Origin: Nostoc sp. 'Peltigera membranacea cyanobiont' N6
Lineage (GTDB): Bacteria > Cyanobacteriota > Cyanobacteriia > Cyanobacteriales > Nostocaceae
Length of the DNA stretch: 64,000 nucleotides
Assembly: GCF_002949735.1 (NCBI RefSeq)
Contig: NZ_CP026681.1
Span: 7,098,501 to 7,162,500 of the forward strand
Reading direction: 5' to 3'
Shown here: piece after piece, positions 37,523-47,108 of the stretch
Position numbering within the stretch: position 1 is the stretch's first letter
Layout of the letters: each line of letters begins with the position of its first letter
Program-made: the position numbers and the translations under genes
The notes under the pieces: generated by a model
Told to the model about the DNA's origin: nothing
What the model saw: the letters and a program-made list of their open reading frames with translations, nothing else
Databases searched by the model: none

Positions 37523-40500
37523 ATGCAAGATAATTTTAACAGCTTAAATGAGCCAGATGAAATAGCTATTATCGGGATGGCAGGACGTTTTCCAGGAGCG
37601 AAAAACGTGGATGCGTTTTGGCAAAATATCCGAAATGGTGTAGAGTCGATTTCTTTTTTCACTAATGAGGAATTAGTATCTGCTGGCATAGACTCTAAGG
37701 TGTTGAATGACCCAAATTATATTAAAGCAAGCGCTGTTATAGAAGACATAGAATTATTCGATGCTGCATTCTTTGGCTTTACTCCTACAGAAGTAGAAAT
37801 CACAGATCCCCAACATCGTCTTTTCTTAGAATGTGTTTGGGAAGCTTTAGAAAATGCCGGCTATGACTCAGAAACTTACAGCGGTCGAATTGGTATTTTT
37901 GGTGGTGTCGCTGTAAGTACTTATTTATTATCTAATTTATATTCTCACAGCAATTTGTTAGAATCAGTTGACAATTTTCAAATTTCTATTGGAAATGATA
38001 AAGATCACCTATCTACACAAATTTCCTACAAATTGAATCTTAAAGGGCCAAGCATCAATGTGCAAACTACCTGTTCTACATCCTTGGTAGCTGTTCATTT
38101 GGCTTGTCAAAGTTTGCTGAATGGTGAAAGTGATATTGTTCTAGCTGGTGGCGTAGCAATAAAAGTGCCCCAAAAAGTTGGGTATCAATATCAACAAGGA
38201 GGGATTAACTCTCCTGATGGACATTGTAGAGCTTTTGATGCTGATGCACAGGGAACTGTTTTTGGTAATGGTTTAGGTGTGGTAGTGCTGAAGCGGCTAG
38301 AGGATGCTATAGCCGATGGCGACTTTATTCATGCGGTAATTAAAGGTTCGGCTGTCAATAACGATGGTTCTCTCAAGGTTGGTTACACGGCTCCCAGTCT
38401 TGAAGGTCAAAAAGAAGTCATTTTAGAGGCGCTGGCCTTAGCTGGAGTTGAACCGGAAACTATTACATATATAGAAACACATGGGACTGGAACTCCCTTA
38501 GGAGATCCTATTGAGATTGCGGCTTTAACACAGGCTTTTCGTGCTAGCACAAACAAAAAAGGCTTTTGTGCGATCGCATCAGTAAAAACCAACATCGGAC
38601 ATTTGAATACTGCTGCTGGTGTAACTGGCTTAATCAAAACCGTCCAAGCCCTGAAGGATAAACAAATACCCCCCAGTTTGCACTTTCAGCAGCCTAATCC
38701 CCAAATAGATTTCGCCAACAGCCCCTTCTACGTCAATACCAAGCTATCAGAGTGGAATAGCAACGGAACTCCTCGCCGCGCAGGTGTCAGTTCTTTTGGT
38801 ATTGGTGGGACTAATGCCCATGTTGTTCTAGAAGAAGCTCCAGTTGTTGCACCCGCAAGCGATTCACGCCCTTGGCAATTGTTACTGCTTTCAGCCAAAA
38901 CTAGTACAGCGCTGGAAACTACCACAGCTAATCTTGCTGCTTATTTCCAGCAACATCCTGATATTATCCTGCCGGATGTCGCTTACACTTTACAAGTGGG
39001 TCGTAGAGCTTTTGATCGGAGGCGGATGATAGTTTGTCGTGATTTAGATGATGCAGTCAAAGCGCTGACTACTTTAGATCCCGAAAAAGTTTTCACCCAT
39101 TACCAAAAACCCCATCATCGTCCCGTCATATTCATGTTTTCTGGGCAAGGGGCGCAATATGTGGATATGGGGCGAGAACTGTATGAAGAAGAAGCGACAT
39201 TCCGCAAATATGTTGATATCTGTGCCCAGATTCTCCAACCATTGCTCAATCTTGATATTCGCCAAATACTCTTCCCGAAAGAACAAGAAATTGAAGTTGC
39301 CAGACAACAACTGCAAGAAACTGCAATTACCCAACCAGCACTATTTGTAATCGAATATGCTCTTGCCCAATTATGGATGCAATGGGGAGTGCAACCGATG
39401 GCGATGATTGGTCACAGCATTGGGGAATACGTCGCAGCCACGATCGCAGGTGTGTTTTCCCTAGAAGATGCTTTAATAGTGGTGGCAAAACGCGGAAAAC
39501 TGATGCAACAGTTGCCTCAAGGGAGTATGCTGGCAATTGCGTTACCACCAACAGATGTACAATTTCTTTTAGATGCACAGCCATTGGTGGAACTGGCAGC
39601 GATTAACAGTCCATCTGCGTGCGTGGTTTCTGGGACTGTAGAAGCGATCGCTACATTCCAAAATCAATTATCTTCCAAAGGAATAGAATCTCGCCTGTTG
39701 CATACATCTCATGGGTTTCATTCTCTGATGATGCAACCCATGTTAGAAGCATTTGTCCAGGCTGTGAACAAAGTCAAACTCAACCCGCCGCAGATTCGCT
39801 TCATTTCTAATCTTACTGGTAGTTGGATTACAGACGAACAAGCTACAAGTCCTAACTACTGGAGTCAACATCTGCGCCAAACTGTGCAATTTTCAGCTGG
39901 AATATCGAAACTGTTAGAGCAGTTTGAAGGTGTTTTCTTGGAGGTGGGGCCAGGACGGACGTTAAGTACATTAACAACACAGCATCTCAAACCTGATGCC
40001 AAACAACTTGTGCTGACTTGTTTACGCCATGCTAAAGAACAACAATCCGATGTTAGCTTTTTGTTGCAGACATTAGGTCGAGTCTGGTTGGCTGGTGTAG
40101 AAATAGATTGGTCAGGATTTTATACTCACGAACGCCGCCATCGTCTGCCTTTGCCTACTTATCCTTTTGAACGTCAACGATATTGGATTGAACCCAAGAA
40201 ACAGGGAATTGACGATCGTGCTACTCAAATATCACCTAGCAAAAAAACCGATATTGCTGACTGGTTCTACATCCCTTTCTGGAAACCATCTTTACCACCA
40301 GTACAGTTCTCACATGAAGAATTAGCAGTTAACAAATCTTGGACTTTGGTGTTTATCGATAAGTGTGGTTTAGGTAGTAACTTAGTCAAACAACTGGAAC
40401 AACAAAACCATTATGTCATAACTGTAAATATTGGTGCAGAATTCACAAAGTTAAATGAGTATGAATATATCATTAATCCTGAAAAACCTGATAATTATGA

Positions 40501-42184
40501 TGCATTAATCAAGGAATTGATCGGACAACAGAAGTTACCCAAAAATATTGTTCATCTATGGAGTGTCACACCTATATATGAACATAAATTAGAACTGGAA
40601 GAAGTTGAACAAGCTCAAACAACAGGATTTTATAGTCTGTTATTTCTTGCCCAAGCTTTAGGAAGACAGGAAACTACCGAACAATTACAAATCACAGTCA
40701 TTTCTAACAACCTACAACCAGTCACAGGAACTGAAATACTTTGTCCAGAAAAAGCAACTTTACTTGGCCCGATTAAAGTTATCTCTCAAGAATACTCAAA
40801 TATTAGTTGTCGTAGTATTGATATTATTCTTCCTATTAGTGAAACTTGGCAAGCCGAAAAACTTATAGAACAATTGCTAACAGAATTGACAGTTGCCACC
40901 TCTGACAAAATAATTGCCTACCGAGGGATTAATCGCTGGGTGCAAACTTTTGAACCAGTGCGCTTTGATGCAGCAAAGATAGGAAAACCGCGATTAAAGC
41001 AAAGGGGAGTTTATCTAATTACAGGTGGACTTGGAGGTATTGGACTTGTTATAGCAGAATACTTAGCTCGAACTGTACAAGCAAAACTTTTGTTAATAGG
41101 ACGTTCAGGTTTGCCTAACCGAGACGATTGGGAACAATGGTTGCTGAATCACGATGAAAATAATAATACCAGCCGCAAGATTCAGAAAGTGCAAGCACTG
41201 GAACAGTTGGGTGCTGAAGTGTTGGTGGTGAGTGCTGATGTGACGAACAGCGAACAAATGCAAAATGCGATCGCTCAAACTCATTCAAAATTTGGTCAGC
41301 TAAATGGTGTTATTCACACTGCTGGAGTTCCTGGAGGCGGTTTGATTCAGCGAAAAACTTATAAAGAAGCTGAAAGTATTCTGGCACCCAAAGTCAAGGG
41401 GACATTAATTCTTGATTCTGTTATTAAAGAGATCCAATTAGATTTCTTTATCCTCGCATCATCCATGAATTCAATTCTCGGAGGATTTGGACAGGTAGAT
41501 TATTGTGGAGCGAATGCTTTTCTTGATGCCTTTGCTCAATGTAATACTTCAAAAGATGGCAGATTAATCACAAGTATAAATTGGGGTGCTTGGCAAGAAG
41601 TTGGGATGGCAGTGAATACAACAGTGGCACAACAAATCCAAGAGTTGCGTAGAGAAAATCTTAAACAAGGAATATTACCTGATGAGGGCATAAATGCATT
41701 AACACGGATTCTAGGAAGTACAATACCCCAAGTTTTAGTATCTCCGTCTGATTTTCTCAATTTACTAGAACAAGACAGTTTTGATCGCAAAACAAGCGTA
41801 CTAGAATTTTTAGAAAATCTCAGTGAATCAAATTCAAAACATCCCCGACCAGATTTGAGTAATGATTATGTTGCACCCAGCAATAAAATTGAGAAAAAGC
41901 TTGTTGACATTTGGCAAGCAATTTTGGGAATTGAACGCATAGGAACCTATGATAATTTCTTTGAATTGGGCGGTGATTCACTTATCGGTATTAAAGTTAT
42001 TTCTCACCTAAATAAAGCATTTAATTTAAATGTTTCTGTAACAAAGCTTTATGAATGTCCGAATATCTACTCTATGTCCAAAACTTTATTTCCTGAAGAA
42101 TCTCAGAAAAATACTTTTGAACAAAGGCTAAATCGAGGACAAAAAAGAAGGCAGATAAAACTACAAAATAATATAGAAGAATAA
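37523..42184 (+). CDS. Type I PKS module 3: KS-AT-KR-ACP
   Basis: 1553 residues. KS Cys184 in TTCSTSL, HGTGTPLGDP and KTNIGHL are intact. The AT has GHSIGEYVAA (Ser near 632) and HGFH, a malonyl-type variant. The KR has an intact GGLGGIG near 1168, VIHTAGVPGGG, APKVKGT and SSMNSILGGFGQVDYCGAN, so it should be active. The ACP is FFELGGDSLIGIK (Ser near 1486). No DH or ER. It should extend beta-Ala by malonate and reduce to the 3-hydroxy level. The AT stretch 39131-40191 is nearly identical at nucleotide level to that of module 4. It ends with a basic tail (RGQKRRQIKLQ). Confidence 0.95.
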   Translation: MQDNFNSLNEPDEIAIIGMAGRFPGAKNVDAFWQNIRNGVESISFFTNEELVSAGIDSKVLNDPNYIKASAVIEDIELFDAAFFGFTPTEVEITDPQHRLFLECVWEALENAGYDSETYSGRIGIFGGVAVSTYLLSNLYSHSNLLESVDNFQISIGNDKDHLSTQISYKLNLKGPSINVQTTCSTSLVAVHLACQSLLNGESDIVLAGGVAIKVPQKVGYQYQQGGINSPDGHCRAFDADAQGTVFGNGLGVVVLKRLEDAIADGDFIHAVIKGSAVNNDGSLKVGYTAPSLEGQKEVILEALALAGVEPETITYIETHGTGTPLGDPIEIAALTQAFRASTNKKGFCAIASVKTNIGHLNTAAGVTGLIKTVQALKDKQIPPSLHFQQPNPQIDFANSPFYVNTKLSEWNSNGTPRRAGVSSFGIGGTNAHVVLEEAPVVAPASDSRPWQLLLLSAKTSTALETTTANLAAYFQQHPDIILPDVAYTLQVGRRAFDRRRMIVCRDLDDAVKALTTLDPEKVFTHYQKPHHRPVIFMFSGQGAQYVDMGRELYEEEATFRKYVDICAQILQPLLNLDIRQILFPKEQEIEVARQQLQETAITQPALFVIEYALAQLWMQWGVQPMAMIGHSIGEYVAATIAGVFSLEDALIVVAKRGKLMQQLPQGSMLAIALPPTDVQFLLDAQPLVELAAINSPSACVVSGTVEAIATFQNQLSSKGIESRLLHTSHGFHSLMMQPMLEAFVQAVNKVKLNPPQIRFISNLTGSWITDEQATSPNYWSQHLRQTVQFSAGISKLLEQFEGVFLEVGPGRTLSTLTTQHLKPDAKQLVLTCLRHAKEQQSDVSFLLQTLGRVWLAGVEIDWSGFYTHERRHRLPLPTYPFERQRYWIEPKKQGIDDRATQISPSKKTDIADWFYIPFWKPSLPPVQFSHEELAVNKSWTLVFIDKCGLGSNLVKQLEQQNHYVITVNIGAEFTKLNEYEYIINPEKPDNYDALIKELIGQQKLPKNIVHLWSVTPIYEHKLELEEVEQAQTTGFYSLLFLAQALGRQETTEQLQITVISNNLQPVTGTEILCPEKATLLGPIKVISQEYSNISCRSIDIILPISETWQAEKLIEQLLTELTVATSDKIIAYRGINRWVQTFEPVRFDAAKIGKPRLKQRGVYLITGGLGGIGLVIAEYLARTVQAKLLLIGRSGLPNRDDWEQWLLNHDENNNTSRKIQKVQALEQLGAEVLVVSADVTNSEQMQNAIAQTHSKFGQLNGVIHTAGVPGGGLIQRKTYKEAESILAPKVKGTLILDSVIKEIQLDFFILASSMNSILGGFGQVDYCGANAFLDAFAQCNTSKDGRLITSINWGAWQEVGMAVNTTVAQQIQELRRENLKQGILPDEGINALTRILGSTIPQVLVSPSDFLNLLEQDSFDRKTSVLEFLENLSESNSKHPRPDLSNDYVAPSNKIEKKLVDIWQAILGIERIGTYDNFFELGGDSLIGIKVISHLNKAFNLNVSVTKLYECPNIYSMSKTLFPEESQKNTFEQRLNRGQKRRQIKLQNNIEE
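39131..40191 (+). repeat. AT-domain gene-conversion tract, copy 1
   Basis: About 1061 bp covering the AT domain and post-AT linker. It aligns without gaps (constant offset 4683) to 43814-44874 with about 15 mismatches by hand count. The flanking KS and KR regions diverge clearly. The first 269 bp are identical. Confidence 0.9.
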
Positions 42185-42214
42185 AATCATTTAAATTAAT
42201 TTAACAAAAAAAAT

Positions 42215-45200
42215 ATGACTGTCAATACGAAAATTGAACAAAACATAGATTTAGATATAGCATTAGTGGGAATGTCTGGTCGGTTTGCTGGGGCAAAAAA
42301 TCTTGATGAATTTTGGCATAATTTACAAAATGGAGTCGAGTCTGTTTCATTTTTATCCAATGATGATTTACTAGATTTAAATCTTGAAGATACTGTTTTA
42401 AATAACCCAAATTATGTTAAAGCCGCACCTGTACTGGAAGATATTGAGAGTTTTGATGCTAGATTCTTTGGTTTTAGCCCTAAAGAAGCTGAAATAATGG
42501 ACCCCCAACATCGGCTTTTCATGGAGTGTGCTTGGGAAGCTCTTGAAAAGGCTGGATATGACCCAGAAATTTATCAAGGATTGATTGGTGTTTATGCTGG
42601 TATAAGCACAAACTCTTATTTTTTACACAATATTTATCAAAACTATAATTTAACGGATTTCACAAATTTATATTCTCTGAATAAAGATTTTTTGACTACA
42701 AATATTTCATATAAATTAAATCTCAAAGGACCAAGTATAGGTATCCAAACTTACTGCTCTACTTCATTAGTTGCTGTACATTTAGCCTGCAAAAGTCTAC
42801 TGGATGAAGAGTGTGATATTGCTTTAGCAGGTGGGGTAACAGTCAAAGTTCCACAAAAGTCAGGCTATTTCTATCAAGAAGGGGGAATTTTTTCGCCTGA
42901 TGGTCATTGTCGAGCTTTTGATGCTAAAGCGCAAGGGACTATTTTTGGCAGTGGTGTGGGAATTGTCGTTTTAAAAAGATTAAAAGATGCGATCGCAGAT
43001 AGAGACTACATTTATGCAGTTATTAAAGGTTCAGCAATCAACAACGACGGTTCTTTAAAAGTTAGTTATACAGCACCTAGTGTAGATGGTCAAGCAGAAG
43101 TAGTCGTAGAGGCTTTAGCAAATGCTGGAATAGATGCTGATGATATCTCATATATAGAAACTCATGGAACAGGAACAGCTACCGGCGATCCGGTAGAAAT
43201 CGCAGCGCTAACTAAGGCTTTTCGTAACTTCACTAACAAAAATGGCTTCTGCTCTATCGGTTCAGTAAAACCAAATATCGGACATATAGATACAGCATCT
43301 GGTGTAGCAAGTCTCATCAAGACTGTCTTAGCATTGAAATACAAACAAATACCTCCTAGCATAAATTTTGAAGTTCCGAATCCTCAAATTGATTTTGTTA
43401 ACAGTCCCTTCTATGTCAATACTAAACTTACCGAATGGAAAACTAAAGACACTCCACGTCGGGCTGGAGTTAGTTCTTTGGGATTTGGTGGAACTAATGC
43501 TCATGTCATTCTGGAAGAAGCCCCTGAAATAAAACATTTTGAAGAATCTAGACCTTGGCAAGTGCTGTTATTATCAGCTAAAACTAGTTCGGCACTTGAA
43601 ACTGCAACTGCAAATCTGGTCGCATATTTAAAACAGCATTTGGATATAAATTTAGCGAATGTGGCTCACACATTACAAGTAGGTCGCAAGGCTTTTAACT
43701 ATCGCCGAATGTTGGTATGTCGAGATATTATGGATGCAGTAACCACCTTGGAAATACAGGATCAAAAACGGGTTTTTACTGTACATCAAGAGTATAGAGA
43801 ACAGCCTGTTATCTTCATGTTTTCTGGGCAAGGGGCGCAATATGTGGATATGGGGCGAGAACTGTATGAAGAAGAAGCGACATTCCGCAAATATGTTGAT
43901 ATCTGTGCCCAGATTCTCCAACCATTGCTCAATCTTGATATTCGCCAAATACTCTTCCCGAAAGAACAAGAAATTGAAGTTGCCAGACAACAACTGCAAG
44001 AAACTGCAATTACCCAACCAGCACTATTTGTAATCGAATATGCTCTTGCCCAATTATGGATGCAATGGGGAGTGCAACCGATAGCGATGATTGGTCACAG
44101 CATTGGGGAATATGTCGCAGCCGCGATCGCAGGTGTGTTTTCCCTAGAAGATGCTTTAATACTGGTGGCAAAGCGGGGAAAACTGATGCAACAGTTGCCT
44201 CAAGGGAGTATGCTGGCAATTGCATTACCACCAACAGATGTACAATTTCTTTTAGATGCACAGCCATTGGTGGAACTCGCAGCGATTAACAGTCCATCTG
44301 CGTGCGTGGTTTCTGGGACTGTAGAAGCGATCGCTACATTCCAAAATCAATTATCTTCCAAAGGAATAGAATCTCGCCTGTTGCATACATCTCATGGGTT
44401 TCATTCTCTGATGATGCAACCCATGTTAGAAGCATTTGTCCAGGCTGTGAACAAAGTCAAACTCAACCCGCCGCAGATTCGCTTCATTTCTAATCTTACT
44501 GGTAGTTGGATTACAGACGAACAAGCTACAAGTCCTAACTACTGGAGTCAACATCTGCGCCAAACTGTGCAATTTTCTGCTGGGATATCGAAACTGTTAG
44601 AGCAATTTGAAGGTATTTTCTTGGAGGTGGGGCCGGGACGGACGTTAAGTACATTAACAACACAGCATCTCAAACCTGATGCCAAACAACTTGTGCTGAC
44701 TTGTTTACGCCATGCTAAAGAACAACAATCTGATGTTAGCTTTTTGTTGCAGACATTAGGTCGAGTCTGGTTGGCTGGTGTAGAAATAGATTGGTCAGGA
44801 TTTTATACTCACGAACGCCGCCATCGTCTGCCTTTGCCCACTTATCCTTTTGAACGTCAACGATATTGGATTGATGCAAAATCACCATCACTTTCTTCAA
44901 GTAGCAACTCTATAACTTTAGATAAAAAACAAGACATTGCTGACTGGTTTTATATTCCCTCATGGAAACGTTCTTTGCTACCTCATTTTACCTCCCCATT
45001 TCGTGCAGAGTCTTTTGACAAGGAATGGCTACTATTTGTTGATGACTGTGGAGTAGGTGTCCAGTTAATTAACAGACTAGAACAGCATGACAAAAATGTA
45101 ATTGTTGTAGAGAAGGGACAAGAGTTTCGCAAATTGCGTGAGGGTGTATACACTATTAATCCGCAAAACCGCGATGACTATGATGTTTTATTTAAAGAAC

Positions 45201-46864
45201 TGATTTTACTGGGTAGGATTCCCCAAAATATTGCTTATTTATGGAGTCTGAATACTTTTGAAAATCGTCAACTAAGTAAATATCTAGAATTTCAAAGTTT
45301 GTTGTTTTTAACTCAAACTATTGGTAAGGAGAAAATTAGAGATCGCTTGCAAATCTGGCTGATCTCGAATCAAATCCAAGAAGTTAACGGTAACGAAACT
45401 CTCGATCCAGAGAAAGCAACGGTGTTAGGGTTATGTAAGGTTATTCCTCAAGAATATCCTAATATTACTTGTCGGAATTTAGATTTTGTTTTAACGAATC
45501 GCAGAGGCGCAGAGAACGCAGAGAGAGGAGGAGGAGATTTTGATAGTTATATTGTAGACCAAATTATAAATGAGTTTATAGCTTTGTCGCCTGATTTGGT
45601 TGTTGCTTATCGCGATCGCTACCGTTGGATACAAACATTTGATTCAGTACATTTATCAGCAAGTGCAGACAAAAATATATTGAGAAAAGAAGGTGTTTAC
45701 CTGTTTCCAGGTGGACTCGAAAGTTTTGCAGTTGTGCTGGCTGGGTATTTGGCAAAAACTCTCCAGACGAAACTTATATTCATTGAAGATTCTCATTTCC
45801 CTGAAAATGATAAATATTTGCATTGGCTTGAAAATCATAGTCAAAAAGATGAAGTAAGTCGAAAAATTCAAAGAATACTAACATTAGAAGAATTAGGTGC
45901 AGAAGTTTTGGTCATGCGTGCAGATCCAACTAACTATGAACAAATGCACCAAATTTTAGGATCGGACAATATTGGTCAAATTCATGGAGTAATCTCTTCA
46001 GTTGGAATAACGCGCGAAAATATATTTTTATCAATAGCGGAAATTCAGAAAACAGAGTTAGAAAAGTTACTTGACACTCAAATTCATAAAATAACTATTT
46101 TAGAAAAAGTATTACAGAATCAAAAGTTAGATTTTTGTATTATTCTTTCTTCTTTATCTTCCGTTCTTGGAGGATTCGGGTTAGCATTATATTCAGGAGT
46201 TAACCAACTAATAGATACTTTTACTCAAAGACATAACCAAACTACCTATTTTCCCTGGAAAATCATAAATTGGGATAAATTGCAACTGAATGCAACCCAA
46301 GAAGAAAAAATCCTCACACAGACATCTGGGGTAGAATTAGCCATCACCGAGACAGAAAGTATAGAAGTCTTTAAAAGGGTATTTTCTTTAGCAGAGGGAA
46401 CTCAGGTTGTTATTTCTACTTTAGATTTTAAAGCCAGGTGCGAATATGCTTCGCGTATGCTTCGCGATCGCACATTTAACGGCGACTCGATCACAAACGC
46501 AAAATTTTCCAATCAATTAGACTCATCCTCACGCTATTCTAGACCTAACCTCAGTAATTCCTATGTTGCTCCGACTAACGAGTTAGAAAAACAAATTGTG
46601 GAAATCTGGCAAGAAGTTTTGGCGATTACAGAAGTTGGTATTTATGACAATTTCTATGAGTTGGGAGGAGATTCCCTCATCGCTACTCAATTAGTTTCTC
46701 GATTACGAGCAAAGTTTCCTGTAGAGTTACCTCTACGCGACCTTTTACTGCAAGCGACGATCCCAGCTAAACAAGCAGAAACGATCGAGCAACTTCTCTT
46801 TGAGAAAATCGAAGAATTATCAGAAGATGAAGTGGCACTTCTTTTAGGTAATGATATTCCCTAA
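42215..46864 (+). CDS. Type I PKS module 4: KS-AT-KR(inactive)-ACP
   Basis: 1549 residues. The KS is intact (Cys181 in TYCSTSL, HGTGTATGDP, KPNIGHI). The AT has GHSIGEYVAA (Ser near 629) and HGFH. The KR is degenerate: the nucleotide loop reads PGGLESFAV near 1162, the usual APK motif is replaced by DTQ, and VIHTAG is VISSVG, so reduction is not expected. The ACP is FYELGGDSLIATQ (Ser near 1487). It should give a beta-keto unit. Two in-frame inserts look repeat-derived: NRRGAENAERGGGDFD in the structural KR half (DNA 45501-45525) and a MLR/ASR stretch near 46445-46475 before the ACP. It follows module 3 by 30 bp. Confidence 0.94.
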   Translation: MTVNTKIEQNIDLDIALVGMSGRFAGAKNLDEFWHNLQNGVESVSFLSNDDLLDLNLEDTVLNNPNYVKAAPVLEDIESFDARFFGFSPKEAEIMDPQHRLFMECAWEALEKAGYDPEIYQGLIGVYAGISTNSYFLHNIYQNYNLTDFTNLYSLNKDFLTTNISYKLNLKGPSIGIQTYCSTSLVAVHLACKSLLDEECDIALAGGVTVKVPQKSGYFYQEGGIFSPDGHCRAFDAKAQGTIFGSGVGIVVLKRLKDAIADRDYIYAVIKGSAINNDGSLKVSYTAPSVDGQAEVVVEALANAGIDADDISYIETHGTGTATGDPVEIAALTKAFRNFTNKNGFCSIGSVKPNIGHIDTASGVASLIKTVLALKYKQIPPSINFEVPNPQIDFVNSPFYVNTKLTEWKTKDTPRRAGVSSLGFGGTNAHVILEEAPEIKHFEESRPWQVLLLSAKTSSALETATANLVAYLKQHLDINLANVAHTLQVGRKAFNYRRMLVCRDIMDAVTTLEIQDQKRVFTVHQEYREQPVIFMFSGQGAQYVDMGRELYEEEATFRKYVDICAQILQPLLNLDIRQILFPKEQEIEVARQQLQETAITQPALFVIEYALAQLWMQWGVQPIAMIGHSIGEYVAAAIAGVFSLEDALILVAKRGKLMQQLPQGSMLAIALPPTDVQFLLDAQPLVELAAINSPSACVVSGTVEAIATFQNQLSSKGIESRLLHTSHGFHSLMMQPMLEAFVQAVNKVKLNPPQIRFISNLTGSWITDEQATSPNYWSQHLRQTVQFSAGISKLLEQFEGIFLEVGPGRTLSTLTTQHLKPDAKQLVLTCLRHAKEQQSDVSFLLQTLGRVWLAGVEIDWSGFYTHERRHRLPLPTYPFERQRYWIDAKSPSLSSSSNSITLDKKQDIADWFYIPSWKRSLLPHFTSPFRAESFDKEWLLFVDDCGVGVQLINRLEQHDKNVIVVEKGQEFRKLREGVYTINPQNRDDYDVLFKELILLGRIPQNIAYLWSLNTFENRQLSKYLEFQSLLFLTQTIGKEKIRDRLQIWLISNQIQEVNGNETLDPEKATVLGLCKVIPQEYPNITCRNLDFVLTNRRGAENAERGGGDFDSYIVDQIINEFIALSPDLVVAYRDRYRWIQTFDSVHLSASADKNILRKEGVYLFPGGLESFAVVLAGYLAKTLQTKLIFIEDSHFPENDKYLHWLENHSQKDEVSRKIQRILTLEELGAEVLVMRADPTNYEQMHQILGSDNIGQIHGVISSVGITRENIFLSIAEIQKTELEKLLDTQIHKITILEKVLQNQKLDFCIILSSLSSVLGGFGLALYSGVNQLIDTFTQRHNQTTYFPWKIINWDKLQLNATQEEKILTQTSGVELAITETESIEVFKRVFSLAEGTQVVISTLDFKARCEYASRMLRDRTFNGDSITNAKFSNQLDSSSRYSRPNLSNSYVAPTNELEKQIVEIWQEVLAITEVGIYDNFYELGGDSLIATQLVSRLRAKFPVELPLRDLLLQATIPAKQAETIEQLLFEKIEELSEDEVALLLGNDIP
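43814..44874 (+). repeat. AT-domain gene-conversion tract, copy 2
   Basis: Partner of 39131-40191, about 98.6% identical by eye with no indels. The mismatches are scattered in the second three quarters, with a 295-bp perfectly matching block in the middle. Confidence 0.9.
45501..45525 (+). repeat. Nostoc intergenic-type repeat embedded in a PKS reading frame
   Basis: GCAGAGGCGCAGAGAACGCA plus GAGAG is a simple GCAGAG-type repeat, common between genes of Nostocales. Here it is read in frame within PKS module 4 and adds about ten residues relative to PKS module 2. Confidence 0.6.
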
Positions 46865-46995
46865 TCAATTTTAATAATTCTCTGCGACTCGGCGTTACAT
46901 TAAATTTCACAGAATTTGATATTAAACAGCATAATTAAGTAAGTAGGCGAGAATAAATCAAACTAGATTAAGTAATGTAAAAAATCTTGAGATTA

Positions 46996-47049
46996 GTTTG
47001 TAGTGAGGGCTTCAGCCCTGATTTGAGGACTAAAGTCCTCACTACAAAC
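46996..47049. repeat. Inverted-repeat hairpin between PKS module 4 and the terminal NRPS
   Basis: Arms of about 23 bp (TTTGTAGTGAGG...AGCCCT and its near complement AGGACT...CCTCACTACAAA) around a short loop ATTTG. This is the widespread Nostocales GTAGTGAGGGC palindromic repeat. It could form a stable RNA hairpin in the 244-bp gap, but it lacks a T-tract. Confidence 0.7.
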
Positions 47050-47108
47050 CTTTAATTATTTACGCCGCTCTACTTATCAATTTAAAAAATATTAAACGAC
47101 TCTTAACA

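Noticed and set aside
39074..44493. Duplicated antisense and alternate-frame ORFs shared by the two PKS genes
   Set aside because: They are shadows of the converted AT-domain tract. Their conservation follows from the 98-99% nucleotide identity, not from coding.
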